Positions 1 through 5,760 of a stretch of 7,807 nucleotides of DNA are shown here, piece by piece. The position numbers and the translations under genes are program-made. The notes below the pieces were generated by a model, which did not search any database, had not been told where the DNA came from, and saw nothing but the letters and a program-made list of their open reading frames with translations. Within the stretch, counting starts at the first letter, position 1; every line of letters begins with the position of its first letter. Origin of the DNA: Candidatus Poribacteria bacterium. GTDB lineage: Bacteria; Poribacteria; WGA-4E; WGA-3G. The stretch is from NCBI GenBank assembly GCA_009835515.1, contig VXXH01000130.1, positions 1 through 7,807 of the forward strand. The letters are read 5' to 3'.

Positions 1-14
1 ATTTTTGGGAATTA

Positions 15-23
15 TGCTATGAT
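15..23 (+). promoter_or_regulatory. Possible extended -10 promoter element ahead of the phosphoesterase gene
   Basis: Positions 18-23 read TATGAT, five of six matches to TATAAT, and are preceded by TGC at 15-17, which fits an extended -10 element. A start of transcription near position 30 would leave about 19 bases before the GTG at 49. The matching -35 box would lie outside the window, so only half of the promoter can be judged. A short match of this kind can arise by chance. Confidence 0.3.
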
Positions 24-48
24 TATGCCCCAAGGAGAACAATAAATA

Positions 49-993
49 GTGAAAAACTTATTGAAATTCAATAGCGATCGACGTTTTAAAATCGTGCAAT
101 TTACCGATATTCACTGGCAGAACGGTGAATCTGCCGATCAGCAATCAGCAGCCCTGATGACACAAATCGCAGCAGCAGAATCCCCGGATTTAATTGTGTT
201 GACGGGTGATATTTTGTCTGGCGGTGGCTGTGATGATGCTGCTGATTCTCTCCGAGCGGTTGTTAAAATCGTAGAGGGATGCGGGATTCCGTGGGCGGCG
301 GTTTTCGGCAACCATGATGACGAAGGCAGTGCGGATCGTCACGAGTTGATGGCGGTTATGCAAGATAGCAAACTGGCACTCTCGGAACCAGGTCCCGAAG
401 AGATACCTGGGGTTGGAAATTACGCGCTACCCATCCAAAATTCTGAAGAGAACGTATCTGCTGCAGTGCTTTATTTCATCGATTCCGGTAGTTACGCGCC
501 AACAGATATTGGTGGCTATGATTGGATCAGACGGGAACAAATTGTATGGTATCTGCAAGAATCGGCAAAGTTCACGGCTGAAGCGGGGCACCCCCTTCCG
601 GCACTTGCCTTTTTCCACATCCCAATTCCGGAATATGACGAGGTGTGGGATTTTCATACTTGCTACGGTGTGAAATATGAGAATGTTTGCGCGCCTCAGG
701 TTAATACCGGTTTTTTTGCTGCGATGCATGAGGCTGGCGATGTCATGGGTACTTTTGTTGGGCACGAACATATCAACGATTTCTGGGGCGATCTACACGG
801 GATTCGTCTCTGCTATGGTCGCGCCACTGGCTATAATACCTACGGCAGAGAAGGGTTTCCGCGGGGTGCTCGTGTCATTGAGTTAGCGGAAGGCACTCGG
901 CAATTTGAGACGTGGCTCCATCTTGACGATGGCACGATAATTCATTCGCAACCCGAGCATACACCGCTCCAACGAACTTTTACTGAGGATTAA
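49..993 (+). CDS. Calcineurin-like metallophosphoesterase, Dcr2/purple acid phosphatase-like
   Basis: A 314-residue protein with the full metallophosphoesterase signature in order: DIH (Asp20, His22), GD (Asp54), GNHD (Asn88, His89, Asp90), a lone His190 in a FFHIP context, and GHEH (His239, His241). These residues normally hold two metal ions for phosphoester hydrolysis. The QFTDIHW opening and the YDWIRREQ-IVWYLQES stretch (about 157-172) resemble the Dcr2/PAP28-29 subgroup, so the fold call is firm but the substrate is unknown. There is no signal peptide or membrane segment, which suggests a cytosolic enzyme; many relatives are secreted. The GTG start is chosen because AGGAG lies at 33-37, eleven bases upstream, and the first motif follows at the usual distance. 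The next gene begins 64 bases downstream on the same strand and need not share its transcript. Confidence 0.9.
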   Translation: MKNLLKFNSDRRFKIVQFTDIHWQNGESADQQSAALMTQIAAAESPDLIVLTGDILSGGGCDDAADSLRAVVKIVEGCGIPWAAVFGNHDDEGSADRHELMAVMQDSKLALSEPGPEEIPGVGNYALPIQNSEENVSAAVLYFIDSGSYAPTDIGGYDWIRREQIVWYLQESAKFTAEAGHPLPALAFFHIPIPEYDEVWDFHTCYGVKYENVCAPQVNTGFFAAMHEAGDVMGTFVGHEHINDFWGDLHGIRLCYGRATGYNTYGREGFPRGARVIELAEGTRQFETWLHLDDGTIIHSQPEHTPLQRTFTED

Positions 994-1046
994 GAGCTTA
1001 TATCGCAACTAATAATCAGATTTAACAAATTCAGGATTTATCTTAC

Positions 1047-1053
1047 AGGAGGG
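1047..1053 (+). promoter_or_regulatory. Strong Shine-Dalgarno site of the STAS gene
   Basis: AGGAGGG, a full consensus ribosome binding site, lies five bases before the GTG at 1058. It fixes this unusual start codon and suggests independent, efficient initiation rather than coupling to the gene 64 bases upstream. Confidence 0.8.
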
Positions 1054-1057
1054 AATT

Positions 1058-1402
1058 GTGAGAGCAAATTCTCAAATCTCCGTTCGACACGAAGGAAAAA
1101 TCGCTATATTTGACATCACGGGGTACCTTACCGATGCCTCTGAAGCTATCTTGAGTGACGCTTACGCTGATGTGGATGTTCAAGCCGCTGAAAAAGTTTT
1201 ACTTAATTTTGAACGACGCAGTTTTATTACAAGCAGTGGGTTCGGTGAGATTATTAGATTACTCTGGAAGATGCGGGAAAAGGGACAAGTTCTACGCGTT
1301 GCACATCCATCTACGCAAGTCCGGAACATCTTCAATACCATCGGGCTGACACAAAGTATAGGTGTCTTTGAATCCGAAGAAGATGCCCTCGAAGACTTCT
1401 AA
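1058..1402 (+). CDS. STAS-domain protein, anti-sigma factor antagonist-like
   Basis: This 114-residue protein is one STAS domain of the SpoIIAA/RsbV type: beta strand at about 6-20 (ISVRHEGKIAIFDITG), a linker, the strand VLLNFE (47-52), the signature loop TSSGFGEI (58-65), and a closing helix ending near 112. In the family this loop is usually DSSG or DSTG, and its serine is phosphorylated by a partner anti-sigma kinase, which switches partner binding on and off. Here Thr58 replaces the usual Asp and the adjacent serines (59, 60) remain, so phosphorylation is possible but not assured. No HATPase kinase, PP2C phosphatase or sigma factor gene lies in the window, so its partner is elsewhere. 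Length matches stand-alone members. It converges with the membrane-protein gene, 28 bases apart. Confidence 0.85.
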   Translation: MRANSQISVRHEGKIAIFDITGYLTDASEAILSDAYADVDVQAAEKVLLNFERRSFITSSGFGEIIRLLWKMREKGQVLRVAHPSTQVRNIFNTIGLTQSIGVFESEEDALEDF

Positions 1403-1414
1403 TTCGTTTCCGCG

Positions 1415-1478
1415 TTGCTCGGGGCTTGGTTCATGGAAAAAGGGTATACATATTCATATTTAATATTACCCCGAGCAA
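1415..1478. repeat. Ten-base inverted repeat across the convergent gene ends
   Basis: TTGCTCGGGG at 1415-1424 is exactly reverse-complementary to CCCCGAGCAA at 1469-1478, separated by a 44-base AT-rich spacer. The left arm lies between the two stop codons and the right arm lies in the last codons of the membrane-protein gene. A transcript in either direction could pair here, but no U-run follows on either strand, so it is not a standard intrinsic terminator. A ten-base match over this distance is close to what chance allows in a window of this length; only its placement makes it notable. Confidence 0.4.
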
Positions 1479-3323
1479 ACTCCAAAGGCTCCCAGCGAGG
1501 AACTGGCCGAACACGAAACCCAAGAAAAGTGGTAACGCCCGACGATAGGCTCGAACCCCACCGCCGGCGAAAAGTAGCTGTTTGAAGAGCCATCCCAAAA
1601 AGATTGAGAACCACATCCAACCGATAGCCCAACCGTTCCCGACAGCATAACCGACAGGATAAAACGGCCACCATAAAAACTGACGTTTTAGAAACGTCAG
1701 CACACCGGTGAACAGGAAGCCGAAGGCTATATGTTGCATAGCCAGTAGATTCGGTGCCCGTGGTGCTATAATCCAACTTTGCAGGCGGTTAAATTCACCA
1801 ACACCCCACCGTGCAAACCTATATTCATAATAGAGTGCCACATGCCCGACAATGGAAACGATTGTTCCCACAATTGATGCCACAATCAGTGCCACAACCA
1901 ATCGATTTTCATGTAAGCGGAATTGTCTACCGATTTTAAACGCCTCTAACTGATGTGGCATCGGGTGGCATCGGTATCCATACGCGAGCCACGACAATAG
2001 CGTTGTGTTGGTTAGGTTTTGCGCGCCCAATGGACGACTCCCTCCGAATAACAACATAATTCTATCGGGGTGCATATTGTGTAATTCATGTGTTGGGGGG
2101 CCAAGTTCCGCTCGCATACGCGTCATTCCGATGCATAACACCAAATAGATCCCGAAATAGCCGAGCGCGACCCACGGCGAAAGCCCAGCGAAATACCAGA
2201 ATACCAGGACGGATAGCATACCGATTATCAACCCGAAAACCGCGAGCCGGTATAAACCATCTTTCGACCTAAAGGAGAATACACCGGTAAGTATCTCCCA
2301 AACTTGCCGCCGACTTGTAACGAGTGCGAGTGCCCCAATGCCGAGCCATGCGCCGCCGCGTTGTTCCGTCTGTAAACCGATGGCGGTTGTCCACCCGGTT
2401 GCACTGAAAAAGACGCGCTGTGCACCCCAAAACAGATAGAAGAACCACAAAGACAACGACAAGTCCAACGGCATGAGGTACCCAAACCCTATCGCAAACG
2501 GATAGACATAGATCGGCAAACGTCCCATTGCGTTCCACGGTCGATCAGCAAAATAGAGTTGGTACTTGATTTTAAGCGAAGGTATCACCGGCAAAAGATA
2601 GTTCAATCCTGCCAGAATCTCTAACCCAAACGCGATGCCGAAACCGAGCCAAATGAGTTTATTCCGAAAGAGCGCGGAAGTGTTACCGAGCAGTTCAACA
2701 GGCAACGTCGTTAAGGGGTAGCTCAATTTCTCATGGTCAATCCACTGTTTCCTGATAATAATGTTGACACAAAGCATCATAAACAGGAGCACGATTACCA
2801 ATCCGCTCCACGCCAAGATGGGCCACAGCCATGCTTCCATGTATTGTTCCTGCCAAAATGTATCATCGCCTTCAAAGTAGCCTTGTAAAATACCGCGGTC
2901 AGTAATCGTTAGCCATGTCGGCATGAATCGGAAAAAGAGGTCTGCCCATTCATTTTCGGGTGTTGCGAACCAGCCAGCATTGGCGATCATCGGTACTAAC
3001 TGTCGAACGATGTCGTGTCCTGCAAGCGCAGTCGCTACGGATACCATTATGTATGTTAACGCGAGTTCCCGCGATGTTGGAGCGAAACCTTTGAATACCT
3101 TTTTGAGAAGCGGGGTAACAAGAGCCAAGAAAAAGAACGTGAAAAGGACAGTCGGGAAGATTGAAAAATCGGTGAGCTCCCACACGACACGATTTTCTGC
3201 GGAGATAATCCAATAACAGGTGAGAATAATAAGTATTGAACCGAAGACGAGCGTCCCGAAAAGAAAACGGAGTGCTGAGGGCTTCTGGTCGCTCTCAGTG
3301 GTACTTTGTGCTTTGTGCTGCAT
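1431..3323 (-). CDS. DUF6785/DUF6784-type multi-pass membrane protein, OPT transporter-like
   Basis: A 630-residue, very hydrophobic protein with about 12-14 predicted membrane segments, among them about 18-41, 52-74, 88-102, 165-190, 223-247, 270-300, 358-380, 384-401, 475-499, 530-546, 560-583 and 598-618. The first 17 residues are polar with no signal peptide, so the N terminus is probably cytoplasmic. The stretches IRKQWIDHEKLSYPL (190-204) and RMRAELGPP (402-410) look like conserved loops of the DUF6785 (N-terminal) plus DUF6784 (C-terminal) architecture, which is related to oligopeptide (OPT) transporters; I recall this from family knowledge and could not search. Substrate is unknown. 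The ATG at 3323-3321 has no Shine-Dalgarno, but a promoter is placed so that transcription would begin at that A. It diverges from the glycosyltransferase operon. A terminator-like hairpin falls inside codons 542-548. Confidence 0.8.
   Translation of the reverse strand: MQHKAQSTTESDQKPSALRFLFGTLVFGSILIILTCYWIISAENRVVWELTDFSIFPTVLFTFFFLALVTPLLKKVFKGFAPTSRELALTYIMVSVATALAGHDIVRQLVPMIANAGWFATPENEWADLFFRFMPTWLTITDRGILQGYFEGDDTFWQEQYMEAWLWPILAWSGLVIVLLFMMLCVNIIIRKQWIDHEKLSYPLTTLPVELLGNTSALFRNKLIWLGFGIAFGLEILAGLNYLLPVIPSLKIKYQLYFADRPWNAMGRLPIYVYPFAIGFGYLMPLDLSLSLWFFYLFWGAQRVFFSATGWTTAIGLQTEQRGGAWLGIGALALVTSRRQVWEILTGVFSFRSKDGLYRLAVFGLIIGMLSVLVFWYFAGLSPWVALGYFGIYLVLCIGMTRMRAELGPPTHELHNMHPDRIMLLFGGSRPLGAQNLTNTTLLSWLAYGYRCHPMPHQLEAFKIGRQFRLHENRLVVALIVASIVGTIVSIVGHVALYYEYRFARWGVGEFNRLQSWIIAPRAPNLLAMQHIAFGFLFTGVLTFLKRQFLWWPFYPVGYAVGNGWAIGWMWFSIFLGWLFKQLLFAGGGVRAYRRALPLFLGFVFGQFLAGSLWSLLGVILNMNMYTLFP
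1671..1700 (-). terminator. Intragenic terminator-like hairpin with U-run
   Basis: On the minus strand, CTGACGTTT, a three-base loop CTA, and AAACGTCAG form a perfect nine-pair stem (1700-1680). It is followed at once by TTTTT (1679-1675) and then ATGG. This is the shape of a Rho-independent terminator, though only four of the nine pairs are G-C, so the stem is moderate. It lies inside the membrane-protein gene in the transcribed direction, over codons 542-548 (Leu-Thr-Phe-Leu-Lys-Arg-Gln). The reading frame continues intact for 82 more codons. It may cause partial termination or pausing, or may be a coincidence of coding sequence. Confidence 0.4.
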
Positions 3324-3329
3324 AGTTAT

Positions 3330-3359
3330 AGTATACCATATCGGTTAGTACTAAGGCAA
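3330..3359 (-). promoter_or_regulatory. Sigma70-like promoter of the membrane-protein gene, possibly leaderless
   Basis: Reading leftward, TTGCCT (3359-3354, four of six matches to TTGACA) is followed by an 18-base spacer and TATACT (3335-3330, five of six). A TG two bases upstream (3338-3337) makes an extended -10. With standard spacing, position +1 falls on 3323, the A of the ATG start. No ribosome binding site precedes that ATG. Together these suggest a leaderless transcript, which is inference. Confidence 0.55.
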
Positions 3360-3372
3360 CGATATTACCTGC

Positions 3373-3417
3373 TTGTGGTGTGCAGCTTCAAGATTGCCAA
3401 CGCCACCGCTTTGTGGT
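3373..3417 (+). repeat. Direct repeat TTGTGGT flanking the -35 box
   Basis: TTGTGGT occurs at 3373-3379 and again at 3411-3417, 38 bases apart. In each case it is preceded by GC plus one or two pyrimidines and followed by one base and then T. The copies bracket the rightward -35 box, and the second overlaps the -10. They could be half-sites for a regulator, but seven bases is short and no cognate regulator is encoded nearby. Confidence 0.25.
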
Positions 3418-3422
3418 ATAAT
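3394..3422 (+). promoter_or_regulatory. Strong sigma70-type promoter of the glycosyltransferase operon
   Basis: TTGCCA at 3394-3399 matches TTGACA at five of six positions. After a 17-base spacer comes a perfect TATAAT at 3417-3422, with TG at 3414-3415 giving an extended -10. Transcription would start near 3429, leaving about 29 bases of leader that contain the AAGGA ribosome binding site at 3447-3451. It is the best promoter in the window and should drive all three glycosyltransferase genes. Confidence 0.75.
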
Positions 3423-3457
3423 AAAGAACACTTTAACTGCACAACCAAGGAAAAGTT

Positions 3458-4522
3458 ATGCGATCTCGCGCTCTGAAAAACAGTGATCCGCTTCCTAATA
3501 TGAATAAAATACTCGTCATCCGCGTTGACGGCATCGGCGATTTGCTGAACTCAACACCAGCGATCGCGTTGTTACGGAAGAATTACCCATCCGCGGAAAT
3601 AACAGTATTGGCGCGTCCGCTCACTGCCCCTGTGTTAATCGGGAACCCAGATGTGAATCGGACTCTAATCTTTGATCGAGATGGCAAGCACCGCGGGATC
3701 CGAGCGCGACTTCAATTCTATCGTGAATTACGCCGTGAAGGGTTTCAACTCGCTGTCGCCATGCAAACTGCGATGTGGACACACCTTGTGGCTTTTCTCT
3801 CAGGTGCGACTTACCGCTTAGGACGCTATCAGAAACGTTTCAGATCTACCCTCACCCACGCGTGGCGCGGTAAGTATCCAAAAGGTGAAACCCACGAAGT
3901 TGACAGGAACTTGGAACTGGTACGACTCATCTGTGAAGGAGCAGGCAAACGGCAACTCATCTTCCATCTGTCGCCTGATGAGATTGCCGCTGCTGAGGCA
4001 CGACTGACCTCGTTGGGTATCGGTACGGAGGCATTCCTCATCGGTATCCATCCAGGAGGCAGTTCATTTGATAAACGCTGGCCCGAAAAGCGGTACGCGG
4101 CACTCGCTGATAGATTATCTCAACAGTACAACGCTACGATACTTCTTTTACGCGGTCCTGAAGAAGCAGCATTGGTGCAGAACATTCAAGCGGCAATGCA
4201 ATCCGATTCGATAACCTACGCGCCAGAGACGATTCGCGACCTGGGTGCGATGCTATCCTGTTGCGATTTGGTCGTCTGTAATGACTCTGGCCCGATGCAT
4301 CTCGCTGCGGCATTGGACGTGCCGACAGTCGCTATCTTTGGTCCTACAGACCACGTGGCGTGGCATCCGTTGAGCGAAAACGCCTCTATCGTGCGGCGGG
4401 ATATGCCGTGCTGGCCGTGTAGTGCGCATAAATGTAAAATCGGGTGGGAATGCACGAAAAAACTTCCCGTTGAACCGGTTTGGGATGCAACCACACTAAC
4501 TGTAGAGGCGAGACAAAAATGA
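3458..4522 (+). CDS. GT9 family glycosyltransferase (heptosyltransferase-like), first of operon
   Basis: This is a 354-residue member of glycosyltransferase family 9, the ADP-heptose:LPS heptosyltransferase (WaaC/WaaF) family, with two Rossmann-like domains (GT-B fold). Visible signatures are ILVIRVDGIGD (18-28; Asp28 matches the catalytic Asp of WaaC by position), HPGGSSFDKRW (198-208; Lys206 is the likely sugar-phosphate contact) and NDSGPMH (275-281; nucleotide-sugar site). Near the C terminus four cysteines, 318, 321, 326 and 332, are spaced like a metal site. It probably adds a sugar to a cell-surface glycan; donor and acceptor are not readable. AAGGA at 3447-3451 supports the ATG at 3458, which gives a 14-residue extension before Met15 (3500), where most relatives begin; Met15 has no ribosome site. 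The stop overlaps the next start by four bases (ATGA). Confidence 0.9.
   Translation: MRSRALKNSDPLPNMNKILVIRVDGIGDLLNSTPAIALLRKNYPSAEITVLARPLTAPVLIGNPDVNRTLIFDRDGKHRGIRARLQFYRELRREGFQLAVAMQTAMWTHLVAFLSGATYRLGRYQKRFRSTLTHAWRGKYPKGETHEVDRNLELVRLICEGAGKRQLIFHLSPDEIAAAEARLTSLGIGTEAFLIGIHPGGSSFDKRWPEKRYAALADRLSQQYNATILLLRGPEEAALVQNIQAAMQSDSITYAPETIRDLGAMLSCCDLVVCNDSGPMHLAAALDVPTVAIFGPTDHVAWHPLSENASIVRRDMPCWPCSAHKCKIGWECTKKLPVEPVWDATTLTVEARQK
4519..4522 (+). other. ATGA stop-start overlap, translational coupling
   Basis: The ATG of the GT1 gene and the TGA of the first GT9 gene share four bases. A weak ribosome site, GAGG at 4505-4508, lies ten bases upstream. The open frame can be extended back to 4480, but that would place a further 13 residues inside the preceding gene; the four-base overlap and the immediate start of the MKIVVVCWGSTGD motif favour 4519. 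Confidence 0.8.
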
Positions 4523-5760
4523 AAATTGTCGTCGTCTGCTGGGGATCAACGGGAGATGTCTATCCGGTTTTAGCACTGTCGGAACGTTTGCTGGCACGTG
4601 GGCATCAGGTACGCGTCTGTTCACCAGTACTCTATAGAGATAAGATTCTTGAGGTTGGCGCGGAATACTATGAGATAGGCGTTGCTTTTGATTTAGCGGA
4701 ATTTCACGCGGCGATGGATGCTATTATTCCGAAGCGGGACCCGACCGCGATGCTACGATTGATCGTGAAGGAAGGGATTGTGCGTCGCGGTGGAAAGTGG
4801 TATCAAGACTGCTTGACCGCCATGAAAGGGTTTGATATAGCGATCTGTCATTCAGTCGATATTCCCGGACAGGAAGCTGCGATTCGTACTGGAATCCCAT
4901 GGCTCACCGTGACCTATTGCCCGGGTTTCATCAAGTCTTTAGACTTCGCGCCCTACCCGTTCCCGAATTGGGGACGCATCTGCAACGCTATTGTGTGGAA
5001 ATTGGCGGAACTCCGTCTTGCCTCAAGTATAGATACACTCTTTAACCAATTTATCGCGTCCGTCGGCGGAGAGCCGAGGGCCTCTGTGGCGTTAGATGGC
5101 ATGTATTCGCCACATCTAAACCTCATTGCTGCATCTCCAGTGCTCTGTCCACCGGCTGATTTTCCACCGAATCACAAATTCACCGGTGTTTGGCATCTTG
5201 CGTCGCCTTCTTATACACCACCAAGGGAACTTGTCGATTTTTTAGCGGCGGGTCCGCCGCCTGTTATTATTACGTTTGGCTCTATGGGTGGATCCAATGG
5301 ACGTGAGACGACAGAAATCCTGATTGCGGCTGTCAAAAAGACCAATCAACGTGCGATCATCCAAGCGGGATGGGGACAACTCGGCACACAAGAAACACTA
5401 CCGGACATCTTCTGCACGGAGTATGTGCCACACCAGTGGCTGTTTCCGAAAGGGTGTTGTGTTGTGCACCATGGCGGCGCAGGGACAACCGCTTCGGTGT
5501 GTCGTGCGAAAGTTCCGTCTATTGTTGTAGCACATCACGCGGATCAACCGTATTGGGGAAAACAGCTATCGGACTTAGGCGTTGCCCCGAAGCATCTGCG
5601 GCGCCGGAATCTTACCCCTGAACGCTTGGCGAAACGTATCCAGCAAGTCTTAGCGACTCCAGAGATGACAACGCGGGCAGAGGTCTTGGGAAAACAGATA
5701 GAAGCAGAAGACGGATTGACGACAGCCGTTGAAATGGTTGAATCTTTTGTAAAAAAATGA
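4519..5760 (+). CDS. GT1 family glycosyltransferase, UGT/MGT or sterol-glucosyltransferase-like
   Basis: A 413-residue GT-B enzyme of family 1. The N-terminal acceptor domain opens with GSTGDVYPVLALSERLLARG (9-28), typical of the glyco_transf_28 group that includes sterol and macrolide glycosyltransferases. FGSMGG (253-258) marks the start of the donor domain. The donor signature is clear: VPHQWL, HHGGAGTT (317-324), and DQPYWG (342-347), where Asp342-Gln343 usually hold the sugar hydroxyls of a nucleotide-activated hexose. Length is normal, with no signal peptide or membrane span, so it should act at the cytoplasmic face. Members attach sugars to lipids, sterols, carotenoids or polyketides; which one here cannot be told. 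Its place between two GT9 genes, with four-base overlaps on both sides, argues for a shared surface-glycan or glycolipid product. It ends in GTA-AAA-AAA-TGA, a slip-prone sequence described separately. Confidence 0.9.
   Translation: MKIVVVCWGSTGDVYPVLALSERLLARGHQVRVCSPVLYRDKILEVGAEYYEIGVAFDLAEFHAAMDAIIPKRDPTAMLRLIVKEGIVRRGGKWYQDCLTAMKGFDIAICHSVDIPGQEAAIRTGIPWLTVTYCPGFIKSLDFAPYPFPNWGRICNAIVWKLAELRLASSIDTLFNQFIASVGGEPRASVALDGMYSPHLNLIAASPVLCPPADFPPNHKFTGVWHLASPSYTPPRELVDFLAAGPPPVIITFGSMGGSNGRETTEILIAAVKKTNQRAIIQAGWGQLGTQETLPDIFCTEYVPHQWLFPKGCCVVHHGGAGTTASVCRAKVPSIVVAHHADQPYWGKQLSDLGVAPKHLRRRNLTPERLAKRIQQVLATPEMTTRAEVLGKQIEAEDGLTTAVEMVESFVKK
5751..5760 (+). other. A7-TGA junction with ATGA overlap, potential -1 slip site
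   Basis: The GT1 gene ends A-AAA-AAA-TGA and the next gene starts with the ATG at 5757, overlapping by four bases. In the GT1 frame the seven A form an X-XXY-YYZ slippery heptamer set directly against the stop. A -1 slip would read on into ATG-AAA-AAA, exactly the frame of the downstream GT9, giving one protein of about 736 residues. No Shine-Dalgarno precedes 5757, so the third gene otherwise depends on stop-start reinitiation. I saw no obvious downstream pseudoknot or upstream stimulatory site. Confidence 0.5.

Noticed and set aside
1..45. Frame open from the window edge to a TAA at 43-45, possibly the end of an upstream gene
   Set aside because: Only 14 codons are visible, composition is not informative, and a promoter-like -10 element lies inside it; too short to call.
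1399..1776. 125-codon minus-strand frame overlapping the end of the membrane-protein gene
   Set aside because: It is an alternative frame within a well-supported coding region, with no recognisable motif or ribosome site.
2923..3216. 97-codon plus-strand frame inside the membrane-protein gene
   Set aside because: Antisense shadow of a hydrophobic coding region, with no start signal or protein-like motif.
4480..4518. Longer GT1 reading frame beginning at an ATG at 4480
   Set aside because: The extra 13 residues (MGCNHTNCRGETK) do not belong to the family, lie within the preceding gene, and the four-base overlap start at 4519 fits better.
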